The notes under the pieces are model-generated. The model was given only the letters and a program-made list of their open reading frames with translations. It did not search any database and was not told the DNA's origin. From Sporisorium sorghi (Eukaryota > Basidiomycota > Ustilaginomycetes > Ustilaginales > Ustilaginaceae), in assembly GCA_023212695.1 (NCBI GenBank), contig JALCCG010000267.1, positions 1 to 28,410 of the forward strand: a stretch of DNA of 28,410 nt, read 5' to 3'. The first letter of the stretch is position 1, and every line of letters starts with the position of its first letter. The translations under genes and the position numbers were made by a program. Positions 18,740 through 28,323 of this stretch are shown here, in pieces.

Positions 18740-20709
18740 GCGATTGGATGGACGTCCAACGTCGATCGACTGTGTCTGCATGCAGCCGAAACGGCACTAG
18801 CCAAAGAGATAGATGCGAAAGCAAATCGCTTGCAAAGTAATGCAACGGAAAGATTACAAGTCTTGCTGCTCGTGGGATTGATTGCGAAGCGATATGAGCA
18901 ACCTCGAAAAGCACCAGTCGATGGTCTGAGAAACTTGGCGTCGAGCGCCCTCGGGTCGATTTGCAATTTGACAGCGCCGGATTTGTTTTGTTCATGCACG
19001 TCAAACAACGGCAACGGGGGTCCAAGGTGAGACAAGACAGGTCTCCACCAATGCAGTTCGCCTTTCAGACGACGTCGGTTCTCGGTTGGCAGTGAACCGT
19101 GTGCTTGGCTTCCATGCCACTCCTCTTTCGATCAACAAGAAGCGGTCTGAGCTCCTTCTCACGCTAGATGGGGCCAGCCATCGATCGCACGCAGCTTATC
19201 AAGATGGGCTTACGCGATCGCAAAGCCCTGCTCGTTCGGTGCATTCTCTACGTTCAGATCTGTGCAATCAAGCCTTGTTCGAATGCACGTCATGCTCGGC
19301 TCCGGAAGAGGAACCGCAGTGGTGTCGTCCTTGCTTCTTTAGTCAGTGAGGTTGATGACAACCTAAGCTTACTCCTCGACCTGCTTCAGTAGAGGTCGCG
19401 GCTTTCCGAAGCCCCCAGCGAGACATCTTTCAGACAGTATCGTTGGCGGTACTGCCTCAATCGTAGAGTGTTGCTGTGTTGATATGCGCTAGTCTACGCC
19501 CACACCCCCTCAAGTCGCGGGGAGAAGCAGCGCAATTTCAGGGTTAGCAAGGGTTGGGCTCCCGACTGCTTCGTTTGGACCGGGCGTTCCCGAGCCATCA
19601 GACCCCTCGAATGCTTTTTTTACGCCCTCTCTCTCTCATCCTCTCTCTTGCTGCACGGTGGCTTGGTGCCAGCAACGACCAGAGCGCACGGTCTCACCGC
19701 GTTGCATTCTGGCTGGCACATCGACTGTCGCTACTTTGCACTCTCTCCCAACATCTGCTGGCAACCCTGCAAGTGCAGATGCTCGCATTTCCGCCTGTTG
19801 CGGTTCCAGGCCCGGTCAGCCTTGCTCATCGATGAGGAACTCTTTCCCTTTTTTTTTTTTTTTTTTTTAGTTTAATTTTATCTTGTTTGACATGCCAAAA
19901 AGTGCGGTTTTTCGTTTCTCATGGCAAATAATCTCGGTCCTCGCTGTCGTCGCATCTTCAACGCCTTTGACGATGCACACTCTCTCGATCGACCTACGCT
20001 CCTGTGGCGGTCTCTGCGCCAGCGCGGCCCGACACACATGCTATCAGCTAGATCGGTCTTTGTGCGCGCGATAAGCGACACCCGACGTTGCGTTCGAGCG
20101 CCACTTGGGGGTGGTTCTCATCCAGCCGAGCCGCCGCGAATCCAAGATGAGCTGGGCAGACAGCGCTGTCGACCTGACTGAATGTCGGTGCCATGAGGCC
20201 GACTCCGGCTGTTTCGCAGTATGCGGCAGGCTTCTCAAGGCGGAAGGACCAGAGGATGCAAGCTTCGTCTGGCACGAGGCTCTTCCTGCCGAGGTTGATG
20301 CCCTTCATTGATTCTGACGACAGCGCTCGGCTGCCAAAGCAATCGATTGAACCGATCTGTGCACCTCTCATGACGATCCCTTCTTTCAATTAGAGGTTCA
20401 CCTTCTTGAACCACTCCACTGGATTCTTCCCTCCCGACCCATACCTATACTCTACCGACGCTATCGGTTCAGGACACAGCCACCTCCACGTCCAACAACC
20501 TATCGTTCCTAGCTTCCGAATAGACTCATATCCTTGCCTGTTCCTTATCATTGCATTTCCATATCCTAGCTATACGCTTAGCAGCGACAACGCTTATCAA
20601 CCGTCTCTACCTAGCTCTTAAATACACCTCGGACGACACCGGCGTCTACCAGCTCGACAGCACGCAGACATCTTTGATCCCTCTCGCGGCCATTCCGGTG
20701 CTGCCAACC
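18740..20709. other. Intergenic region between the two ferric reductase genes
   Basis: About 2 kb without a gene I can support. It holds a 20-T run (19849-19868). TGATAA cores on the reverse strand lie at 19196-19201, 20545-20550 and 20594-20599; such hexamers are expected by chance at about one per kb. A TTAAATA-like element at about 20617-20623 lies about 90 bp upstream of the FRE-B ATG. The last 300 bp are C/T-rich, like a leader. Short open frames (19086-19349, 19554-19835) have no motif and mostly no ATG. No RNA gene is evident. Confidence 0.5.
19849..19868 (+). repeat. 20-base poly-T tract
   Basis: Twenty consecutive T residues, preceded by TTTCCC and followed by AGTTTAATTTTATC. It lies about 840 bp upstream of FRE-B. 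No retroelement coding relic or flanking duplication is visible. Confidence 0.8.
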
Positions 20710-23700
20710 ATGATCACGCCTCCATGGGTGCTCGACTCTTTCGCACTGGAGCATATAGCCAGCCTGCCGCCAGATCAGACAGAGTACGGATGGGCGACGT
20801 TCCGACACTACTACTACAACTCGTACAAGGTACCTTGCGTTGCTATGTGAGTCCTCGTCCTGCGCCACATGACCGCATATAGTCGCATTCCTCTGACCGT
20901 ACGTCCGAATGATGGTATCTCGTCCTCTTGCATCTCCCGACAGCTTTCTTATCTGGGGTCTCTTTCTCACACTCGCTCTCGTGTCAGGGACGAGTGCATT
21001 CGTCGAGCGCTTCTTCCCCGACGCCCACCATGCCATCTCGAAACGAGCAGCTTGGTGGAGAGGACACGTCTCAGAGCATCCCTTGGTGTCTGAAAAGCAC
21101 TCTCAGACCGTCTCTTGCGGTCAAGGGTGCTTCCGCTGGCTCACTTTCCACCTGCCTCTCCGCTTCGAGGCCATCATCCTCGTCGCCATGGTGACGCTCA
21201 ACATCGTACCCCTCGTCGCGTTCTACTCGCTCTACGTCGGACACAACACCTACTTCACCGGCACAGATTCCGTCAGTCGACGTTTGCAGATCCTCCGACA
21301 CCTGGCCAATCGCTGTGCCATGCTGGGTATTGGGCAACTGCCCATGTTGATCTTGCTCGCCAGCAAGAGGACGCCGGTTGCGCTGCTCAGCCAGCTGTCG
21401 ATGCACACGCTGATTCTGTTTCATCGCTGGATCGCCCGGATGTGCTATCTGCATATTGTCGTTCATACTCTGGGAAACACTCTGGACTTTTACTTCACCA
21501 CTGGCGTTGGCGAGGGTCTGAAGAGACCCGCGGTGCAGTGGGGCTTCGGTGCCATCACTATGCTCTCTGGTCTCGTGTACTTGTCGCTTAGGACGCTGAG
21601 GAACAAGCACTACGAAGTGTTTGTCTTTCTGCACATCAGCATGGCCGTGTTGATGATCGTTTTTACGTATTTGCACATCAAGTTGCTCCACCAAGGCAGA
21701 GTGAGTTGTCTAGACACTGCTGGCATCATTAGGCGCGCCGGAGGAAGCTAACCTTCAACGACCTTGTTTGCCACGGCGTATACAGCTCGGACTGCAGATC
21801 CTCGTCATCGAATTGACGGCTGCTTTCTACGCCTTTGACAGAGCCGTCCGAATCCTAGGTCGAATCATCATGTCGCTCTCGTGGCGATACGCCGACGGAT
21901 CCGGCGCCACTCGCAAGGCAGAACTGACGTCGTATGGTGACGGCGCGTACGTACGCCTGCGCATCCAAGTTCCCATTTCCCGGCTCTGCCTTGCTCCTTC
22001 TTCTTCTTCGTCGTCCTCATCCAGCTCTTACTTGGACATCGAAGGAGAAGAAAAACCCCACCTTCCTGGGTCCCTTCGCAAACGCTCCATGCTCGGAGCA
22101 GCTCGTATCGGTGCCGGCGACGACATCCGCATCACCATCCCCAAACTGCAGTGGGTCGGCGATCACCCTTTCTCCGTATTCGCCGTCGGACGCTGCAAGA
22201 GCGGCGATCCGAACATGGGCTACGTCGACCTCGTCATCCAGCGACAGGCGGGTCTCACACACAAGCTCTCCAAGCTTGCTCAGGAGCTGTTGTCACCCAC
22301 GCCCGACGCCGAGCGGAGCCCAAGCGACGTGTACCTCCGCGATGCGGTGCGAGCCAAGGGCAAGCGCGTGAGGGTCGTGATCGACGGTCCGTTTGGCAGG
22401 AGTCCTTCGCTGGAGGGTGCGCAGCACGCTGTGCTCGTTGCAGGAGGTGTCGCTATCACGTTCTGCTATCCGCTCCTGGTGAAAGCAGCGCGGGGCGAGT
22501 TCAGCAGCCTCGAGACGTGCAAGCTTGTCTGGATCGTACGCAACGAAGCGATCTTGGATGTGCTGCGCGACAGCTTGCCAGAGCTGCTCGACGAGCTTCG
22601 ACAGAGGGGTGGGTGCCGATGCAGGCTTTCGATCGACATCTACGTTACGAGCAAAGCAAAGTCAGCTGGCCGTACGCTGGTCACGGTGGACGAGAAGGGG
22701 AGGAAGCTGCCATCGAGACTGGAGCCCACTTGGAACGCGGTTTCGGGCTGGAGTACGGAGCGCTCTTCCTCTTCTTCGGCCACGCTCGTCAACTCGGCTG
22801 CAACTTCAGCGGCGAGTTCTGTCAGGCACGGCAATACCAAGGTACCGGTCTGGGATGGGGTCGGATACAGACAATGGCCAGTTTTGCCAAAAGGAGGATC
22901 TCTCAACCTGGCATCGCCCCAGTCGCCGGCGTACTTGTTGGACAACGGACGCAAAGCCATGACGCCTTGGTCGCTCGGGAGCAGATTCTCGCCCAACATA
23001 TCTCAAGCGAGCTTTTCGCAGATCACCCTCGATGCATCGCAGCCGAGCACTGGCTGCTTCTCACCGAGCCAGCTGTCGCCCGCGTTCAAGAAGTCGAGGC
23101 GCCGACCGCGTCCTTCGCTGCCGTCAACGTACAGCGCGCACGACGTCAGCTCTGTTCCGGTTGATCGCGCCAGTCCTGCCCGTGGACAGCGCCACAGGGA
23201 GGCGGAAGAGGTGCTGCTGTTCAAGTACCGCTCGCATCGTGATGCCAGTAGTGGCACCAACACGCCCAAGTCTTTGTACGCGGACTCGCGTTCCAGCTCT
23301 CCTTACCACACGCATCGATTCGACAGCAGCGGTAGCAGGAGCCCTGCCACGTCGAACAAGCGACACCCGCTGCACAGCAAGAGCAGCTTCTCGCGCGTCG
23401 ACAGCGTCTACGGCTTCCAGCACTCCGACCACCTTCCCTCTTTGTATCCTTCGCCGACCCACTCCCCTGGCCAAGACGAGCTGCAGCGCAGTCCCGCGGC
23501 GTCTCGGGATGTGCTTGCAGAGACGAAAGGCGCTGCACTGATCGAGATCCGCCGATTCCAAGGCAGACCGACATGGATGGCCGCTGTACACCAACACATC
23601 ATCCAACACGCGGATGGAGAGGACGCGGGAAGGATCGTATTCGCCACGTGTGGACCCGCGCCGATGTGCGACTCGGTCCGAGCGCAAGTGGTGGCGCTGC

Positions 23701-23750
23701 TCAAGAAGGGTGTCGATGCAGCGTTGGTGGAAGACTGCTTCAGCTGGTAG
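20710..23750 (+). CDS. Ferric/cupric reductase, FRE family with long Ser-rich insertion (FRE-B)
   Basis: Three exons: 20710-20846, 20944-21700 and 21786-23750, giving 952 residues. Both introns have GTGAGT donors and AG acceptors with CTGAC or CTAAC branch points. Exon 1 is 137 nt, exactly as in FRE-A, and has the same phase. The membrane domain has heme ligands H206/H220 and H276/H290 (both H-X13-H), then HPFSVF (425-430), GPFG (499-502), LVAGG (515-519), CGPAPMCD (920-927) and the shared C-terminal VEDCFSW. Role as for FRE-A: NADPH-dependent reduction of extracellular ferric iron at the plasma membrane. Two features differ from FRE-A: a run of ten Ser (about 370-379) before the FAD motif, and about 290 Ser/Pro/Arg-rich residues (about 588-878) between DIYVTS and IEIRRFQGRPT. 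The two FRE-A introns after YE and after WIVQQT are absent here. The length exceeds typical FREs of about 700 residues. Confidence 0.93.
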
Positions 23751-24094
23751 CCGTGTTACACTCTTTTAGCCGAGGCGTCGGTCGACTTTCGACTAGACCT
23801 GTCTTTCTTTGATGCGTACAGTCATTCAAGATGCGCATCTCCGGAACGTCGGCTGCGAGTGAGGTTTGATCAACAGAAATGCAGACCGGCCTGTCGGTGA
23901 GATGGCTTGAACTAGCGGCGAATTCAGGGCCCCGAGGAGGTTTTTAGAGCGGGTGCCAAGCCCTCGTGTATGCGGGTCGAGCAGATACACGACGTGAACA
24001 ACGATCGCCAAGGATCCAGCCGCTCGTCCGAGTTTCGAAAGCTCTAGCACGAGCACATGACCGAGTTCGAGCAGTCGAGGATCGATTTGCGATC

Positions 24095-24106
24095 TTATCT
24101 GATTGG
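24095..24106 (-). promoter_or_regulatory. Composite GATA/CCAAT site upstream of the MFS gene
   Basis: TTATCTGAT at 24095-24103 is the reverse of ATCAGATAA, a full ATCWGATAA match. ATTGG at 24102-24106 (reverse CCAAT) overlaps it by two bases. It lies about 190 bp upstream of a TATAAA and 280 bp upstream of the MFS start. In ascomycetes, iron genes are controlled by SreA-type GATA repressors and by the CCAAT-binding complex with HapX; an overlap would let both act at one spot. That use here is inference. Confidence 0.55.
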
Positions 24107-24293
24107 TTGCATGGTTGTCCACATGGTCGAGCTTGAGCATGTCGCTTGGCGAGTCTTGGCGAGTCTGATTGTCTACTGTAACCTCCTCTGCGTTTTTACG
24201 GTCAAGCTCGACAGAAGCAGAAGTTTTCCTTTGCTCTTGCTCCTGCTCCTGGCCGCGGCGCACCACCACTTCTGCTGTGAGACTGCGATGGCG

Positions 24294-24299
24294 TATAAA
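24294..24299 (+). promoter_or_regulatory. TATA box of the MFS gene
   Basis: A perfect TATAAA, 86 bp upstream of the MFS ATG at 24385, a spacing normal for a fungal core promoter. It is the clearest TATA box in the window and implies a regulated promoter. Confidence 0.55.
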
Positions 24300-24384
24300 G
24301 ATCAGGCCTTCTTGTTCCTCTTGTTCCCCGTCCGTTCTGGTTAAAGTACAGCAGCTCCTTTCGACTTGAGCAGGCCACCTCAAC

Positions 24385-26317
24385 ATGTCGCATCCTGAGC
24401 AACACAGTCCTGTCAATGAGGCGCCAGCCCCGACATCCGACCGCATCACCGACAAGGCAGTCAAGATCAGCTCCTCTCACCCCTCTAGCCTCGCCGACGA
24501 AGACGCCAAGCTTCCCAACCTCGCTGCTCCCATCACCGCTACACCTCATCTCCCCAACCACGAATCCGAGCCCGTCTTTATCGCCGACGCCCAAGCCGGA
24601 GCCGTCGGTGCCACCTGGAAGCACCGCCTCCCCGCGCTCCTCGTGGTGCTCTTCCTGACCCTCGGCAGCAACTTTGCGCAATCCTCGCTCGGCCCGCTCA
24701 AATCCACCATCAAGAAAGAAATCAAGTCCGTCACCAACGCGCGCTACGGCGCCATCTCGTCCGCGGACCAGCTCATCAACGGCGTCCTCCCGCTCTTCTC
24801 GGGCATCATGATCGACTACTACGGCCCGAGCGTCACGTCGGTGCTGTCGTCGAGTGCGATTTTGATGGGTGTGATCGTGCGCGCGGTGGGCGGTCAGAGG
24901 AGGAGCTTTGCGACGATCTTGGCAGGGCAGATTGTGTTTGGGTTCGGAAGCACGACGATCGAGACGAGCCAGTCGAAGCTCTACACGCACTGGTGTAGGG
25001 ATTCCGCCAAGCCAGCGTCGGGGGAGGATGAGGTGCCCAAGACGAGGTGGAGTCGTGCCGCGCTGTCGAGTGCGGGTTGGTTGGGGTTTGTCTATGGAAT
25101 GGATATCGCTATGGGGAGGGTGTTCAACATTATGGGCTCGATGAGCTCCGTGCCCGTGGCGGAATCGACGGCAAAGTGGTATTGGTCCTTTTGGCTCTCG
25201 GCCATTCTGTGTGCTGTCACGCTTGGGTTGAACGTGGCCTACGTCGTGTATGAACGCGCTCTACCCAGGCAGATGCGCGTCGTGACGGGCCGACAGCTCG
25301 CAGCACAAGCAGAGGCAGCCGCTTCTGCACAAAGACCTCGAAACAGCTCCGCAACCGACCTCGCTTCGTCACCGGACGAGAAGCGGGTTCAGTCTGCGAA
25401 GGGAAGCAGCGTCCTACGACCCTTCTCGCACGGTCACTGGCAGCTGCTCACCCTAAGCGTCGGCGCGATCCCCGCCGCCTTCTGGCTCGTCACCATGACC
25501 CAGGTGCTGCAATCCGGCACCGTCAACGCCTACACCTCGAACCTGGCCGAAGTGGTGCAGATCACACGTGGCAAGTCCAAGCTGCGCGCCGGGTACGCCT
25601 CCTCCGTGGGGCAGATCCCGCCCATTGTGCTCACCCCACTGCTCGGGGCTCATGTTCGACCTGTTCGGGCGCCGCATGTACTACGTCTCGGCCTGCGCTG
25701 CTCTGTGGGTGCTCGTGTTTGCGCTGCTGGCGTTCAGCTCGGTCAACGTCTACCTCCCCGTCGTGCTCGGCAGCGTGGCGCTCTCGTTCAACGCCCTGCC
25801 GTTCATCGCCTCCGTTCCGCTGCTCGTGCCGAACCAGGCTTCGATCGGCACCGCGTTCGGCATCTGGAAATGCTTCAACTCCGCAGGGTCTGTTACGATG
25901 GACGTGGCGTTTGGCGCGGTTCAGGATCTGACGCCAAGGGGCAGGTCGCAGTTCAACAACGCGTTCTCGCTGCTCATCGCGCTCAAGGCTGTCGATGTGG
26001 TGTATGGGCTGGGCTATCATGTGCTCGATCGCAGGTACTTTGGCGGCGTGCTCAAGCTGAATGAGCGCCAGCTGAGGGAGAAGACGCCGACCGAAAGCGA
26101 GAAGGAGAGGACGCAGGCGCTGCGGAAGCCTATTAAGGAGTGGACGGTTGCGGGGTGTGCGCTCCTCGTGGCGTTTGTCACTACGGGTTATGTGCTCTAC
26201 ATTGTCTACTCCATCGGCACTTGGAGGTCGAGGCGACGAGGTGGTGCGCGTGTCGTTCGGCACATCGCCGCCGTTCTGCGCTTCAAGGAATGTAAAGGGG
26301 TATATCAATCAGACTAG
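24385..26317 (+). CDS. Major facilitator superfamily transporter (MFSD1-like), frameshifted
   Basis: A polytopic transporter that reads as about 643 residues once one frame change is allowed. A hydrophilic N-terminus of about 75 residues precedes TM1 (LPALLVVLFLTLGSNFAQ). Next come helices with ARYGAISSADQLINGVLPLFSGIMIDYYG and ILAGQIVFGFGSTTIETSQSK, a Ser/Ala-rich central loop, and a second bundle ending near YVLYIVYSIG. Loop style and the D-YYG and GRR motifs suggest the MFSD1 branch; the substrate is unknown. The frame breaks in a GGGG run at 25645-25648 (residue about 421): one G too many there moves the reading from PLLG into LMFDLFGRR. Without correction the protein would end at 26064 with about 139 unrelated residues. 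Neighbouring ferric reductases and the GATA box suggest an iron-linked role, unproven. It converges on the Zn2Cys6 gene with a 75-bp gap. Confidence 0.85.
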
Positions 26318-26392
26318 AGATCTGTGCGGCGTGTGACGATCGTGAGAACCGTGCATCTCGTCGACACCCGATCACAGCGAGGGTAAAACAAG

Positions 26393-27594
26393 TTAGCAGG
26401 CTCCGCCATCTGACCTATCGAGCCCGGCGTCGGAGCCCACATGGGATTGAGCCAGCCGCTCCAGTCCAGGTCCACGCTCGACTGCAACAGCGAGTTGAGG
26501 TTTCAGCATGTCCTCCAGCGCCGACGCCGACGTCCCCAATGACGGATCCAGAAAGGCAGCAAAACCAATCGGGTCTGCTGCGCCTCCTGCCCACTGTCCG
26601 TCCATCTGCTGGCCGTTGATCCCGCCTCCTCCGCCAGCACAGTGAGACGCTGACCGTGGATCAGCGCCCGAGTGTCCCCGAGCCTGCGAAGACGACGCCC
26701 CCTCGCCCGCAGCAGCCGTGCGCATCGCAGCCACGATCGCCGGCTCCTCTGTAATCTCACCCGACTCCGCCCCATTCGCAAGCGCCTGCGCCCGCTTCTC
26801 CCACGCCGCCACCATGAGCGCCGCGAGCATCGTGCCGCGCACCTGCAGCTTCTGGCGGTCCTGCTTATCGGCCCAATCCGCATAGGTGCTTGTGGATCAC
26901 GAGCGTCGACGACACTGCAATGTCGGCCACGGGAGCATACGAGGCGTGCGTCGACGGAGTGTACGCATCGTCGAAGCCAGATGCGGAAGAAAGGGTGTGT
27001 GTGTGTGTGTGTGGACGGAGGACCGGATCCAGAGTGCTGCGGCGTGCGAGAAGACCGAGTGTGAAGCAGCGGCACCGACTCGAGGATCGACTCGAGGTCG
27101 CCAATGTCGGAATCGATGGTGGCCGTGTGCGGCGGCGTTGGAGGAGCATCTTTCGCCGACAGAGTGGCCCACTGGAAGTTGACGGAAGCAGTCGAGTCGA
27201 CGGACGAGAGCCTCGGGCGTTTGCTTGATCTTGAAACGCCAACGGCACGCGAAGACGACGCGCTCGAGACATCGGCAAGATCAGCGACACTCTGGTCCTT
27301 GTGAATGCCAACAGTGCTGAGGAGCTCTTCGTATCTTCGAATGCGGTCGAGCAGTTCACGCTCTGGCAAGCGCTTCTTCCTGGGTTTGTGTGGGTCGAGG
27401 AACGCTGGAGTGCAGACGATGGCGCGCTGCTTGCACATGGAGCAAGGCACCTGCTTGTCGCACTTGCTCTTTCGTTTTTGGCATTCCTCGCAGGACAGCC
27501 GTTGGTCTGGGCTGGTCGATGCATCGCCTTGTGCTTGTTGACGAGGCCGTCGTCCCGGGGTCGAGCTTCTGGATGACGCACTGTTGGCCGCCAT
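26393..27594 (-). CDS. Zn2Cys6 (Gal4-type) transcription factor, frameshifted
   Basis: It starts at the ATG at 27594. Residues about 34-60 carry a C-X2-C-X6-C-X5-C-X2-C-X6-C binuclear zinc cluster (CEECQKRKSKC, CSMCKQRAIVC), followed by a basic linker (KPRKKRLPERELLDRIRRYEELL) that leads into a short coiled coil. This is the standard DNA-binding module of fungal regulators. Frame 1 runs to a (CA)9 microsatellite (26995-27012), where a second frame continues with HTLSSASGFDDAYTPSTH; near a CC pair (26885-26886) a third continues with YADWADKQDRQKLQ to the stop at 26393. Both changes equal +1 (or -2), and the span then gives 399 residues. No good intron explains them. The protein is short for this family and no fungal-specific middle domain is recognisable. 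A role in regulating the neighbouring transporter is guesswork. Confidence 0.85.
26995..27012. repeat. GT/CA dinucleotide microsatellite x9 within the Zn2Cys6 gene
   Basis: Nine GT units on the plus strand encode alternating Thr-His on the coding minus strand. The conserved-looking reading frame changes across the run, as expected after loss of one unit or gain of two. Dinucleotide runs mutate quickly by replication slippage. Confidence 0.9.
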
Positions 27595-28292
27595 CGCGTC
27601 GAGCTGGATGTTGATCTAGCTGGCGTGGAGAGCTAGAGGAAGGTGCTTGAAGTGTATGGTGGGAGGAAGGATGGATCGAATAGGACCCTGTAGGAATGCT
27701 TCGAAGCAGCCGCAGCTTTGAGCTCGCTGTTATCAAACCTGATCAGAAGCTCTAGCCCAGTCCTCGATCGAGTTGGAACCGTTGATCGCCTCGTCCGTGG
27801 CTCAGCTTGTGATGACGGAAGAGCATGAATGTGCTGAGGCTTGAAGGATGGTTGGCACAGTATACCATCGACCTGCCCGCGGACGAGACTAGAGGGAGAT
27901 AGAAGCGTCCGAACTCAGCTCTGCAACTTTTTCAGCAGCAGACGCTGAGACCATTCGGACCCTACTAGCGTCCGACGCCATCGACAGCTCGCGCACGTCG
28001 AAATCTAAGCGAGCCGCAGGAACCCTTTTCTGAGACCAAGTTTCCCGCGAAAGTGCAAACTGGACTCGATATCCACACGCTCACGAGCGGTACAACACGT
28101 GCGCAAAGCCATGCTTTTGACAGCGGATGGGACAAAAGCGTCCGAACGAGCCGATTTGGAGGATCAGATTGTTCCGGCAAGCCGGCGGAGACTGTCTGTC
28201 GCGTTTCTACAGTTGAGTGACTCGCTCAGTCTTATCTGATCTCTCTCTTCCGTCCACACGCCGCGGGGGCTCAGCTGCTTCGCTCTTCCGCG

Positions 28293-28295
<3 letters not shown>
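27595..28295. other. Region upstream of the Zn2Cys6 gene without recognisable genes
   Basis: About 700 bp between the Zn2Cys6 start and the poly-G run. It should include the Zn2Cys6 promoter. The reverse open frame at 27965-28180 has no recognisable motif. One consensus GATA box lies at 28232-28240. Confidence 0.45.
28232..28240 (-). promoter_or_regulatory. Consensus iron-type GATA box ATCAGATAA
   Basis: TTATCTGAT on the plus strand is a full ATCWGATAA match on the minus strand. It lies about 640 bp upstream of the Zn2Cys6 start and could instead serve a gene beyond the right edge. No CCAAT overlaps it. Confidence 0.5.

Positions 28296-28323
<28 letters not shown>
28296..28323 (+). repeat. 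28-base poly-G run near the right edge
   Basis: Twenty-eight consecutive G, then CCAA and a second run of seven G (28328-28334). The rest of the window has no G run longer than ten. It may be a real G tract able to form a quadruplex, or an assembly artefact. The last 75 bases are GC-rich and open in several frames, too short to call a gene. Confidence 0.8.

Noticed and set aside
16303..23750. FRE-A and FRE-B as NADPH oxidases
   Set aside because: Both heme His pairs are H-X13-H, typical of ferric reductases. NOX proteins normally have H-X12-H in the second pair, and these genes lie in a GATA-box iron context.
15429..28240. A siderophore biosynthesis cluster
   Set aside because: No ornithine monooxygenase, non-ribosomal peptide synthetase or acyltransferase is present. 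Only reductases, a transporter and a regulator are visible.
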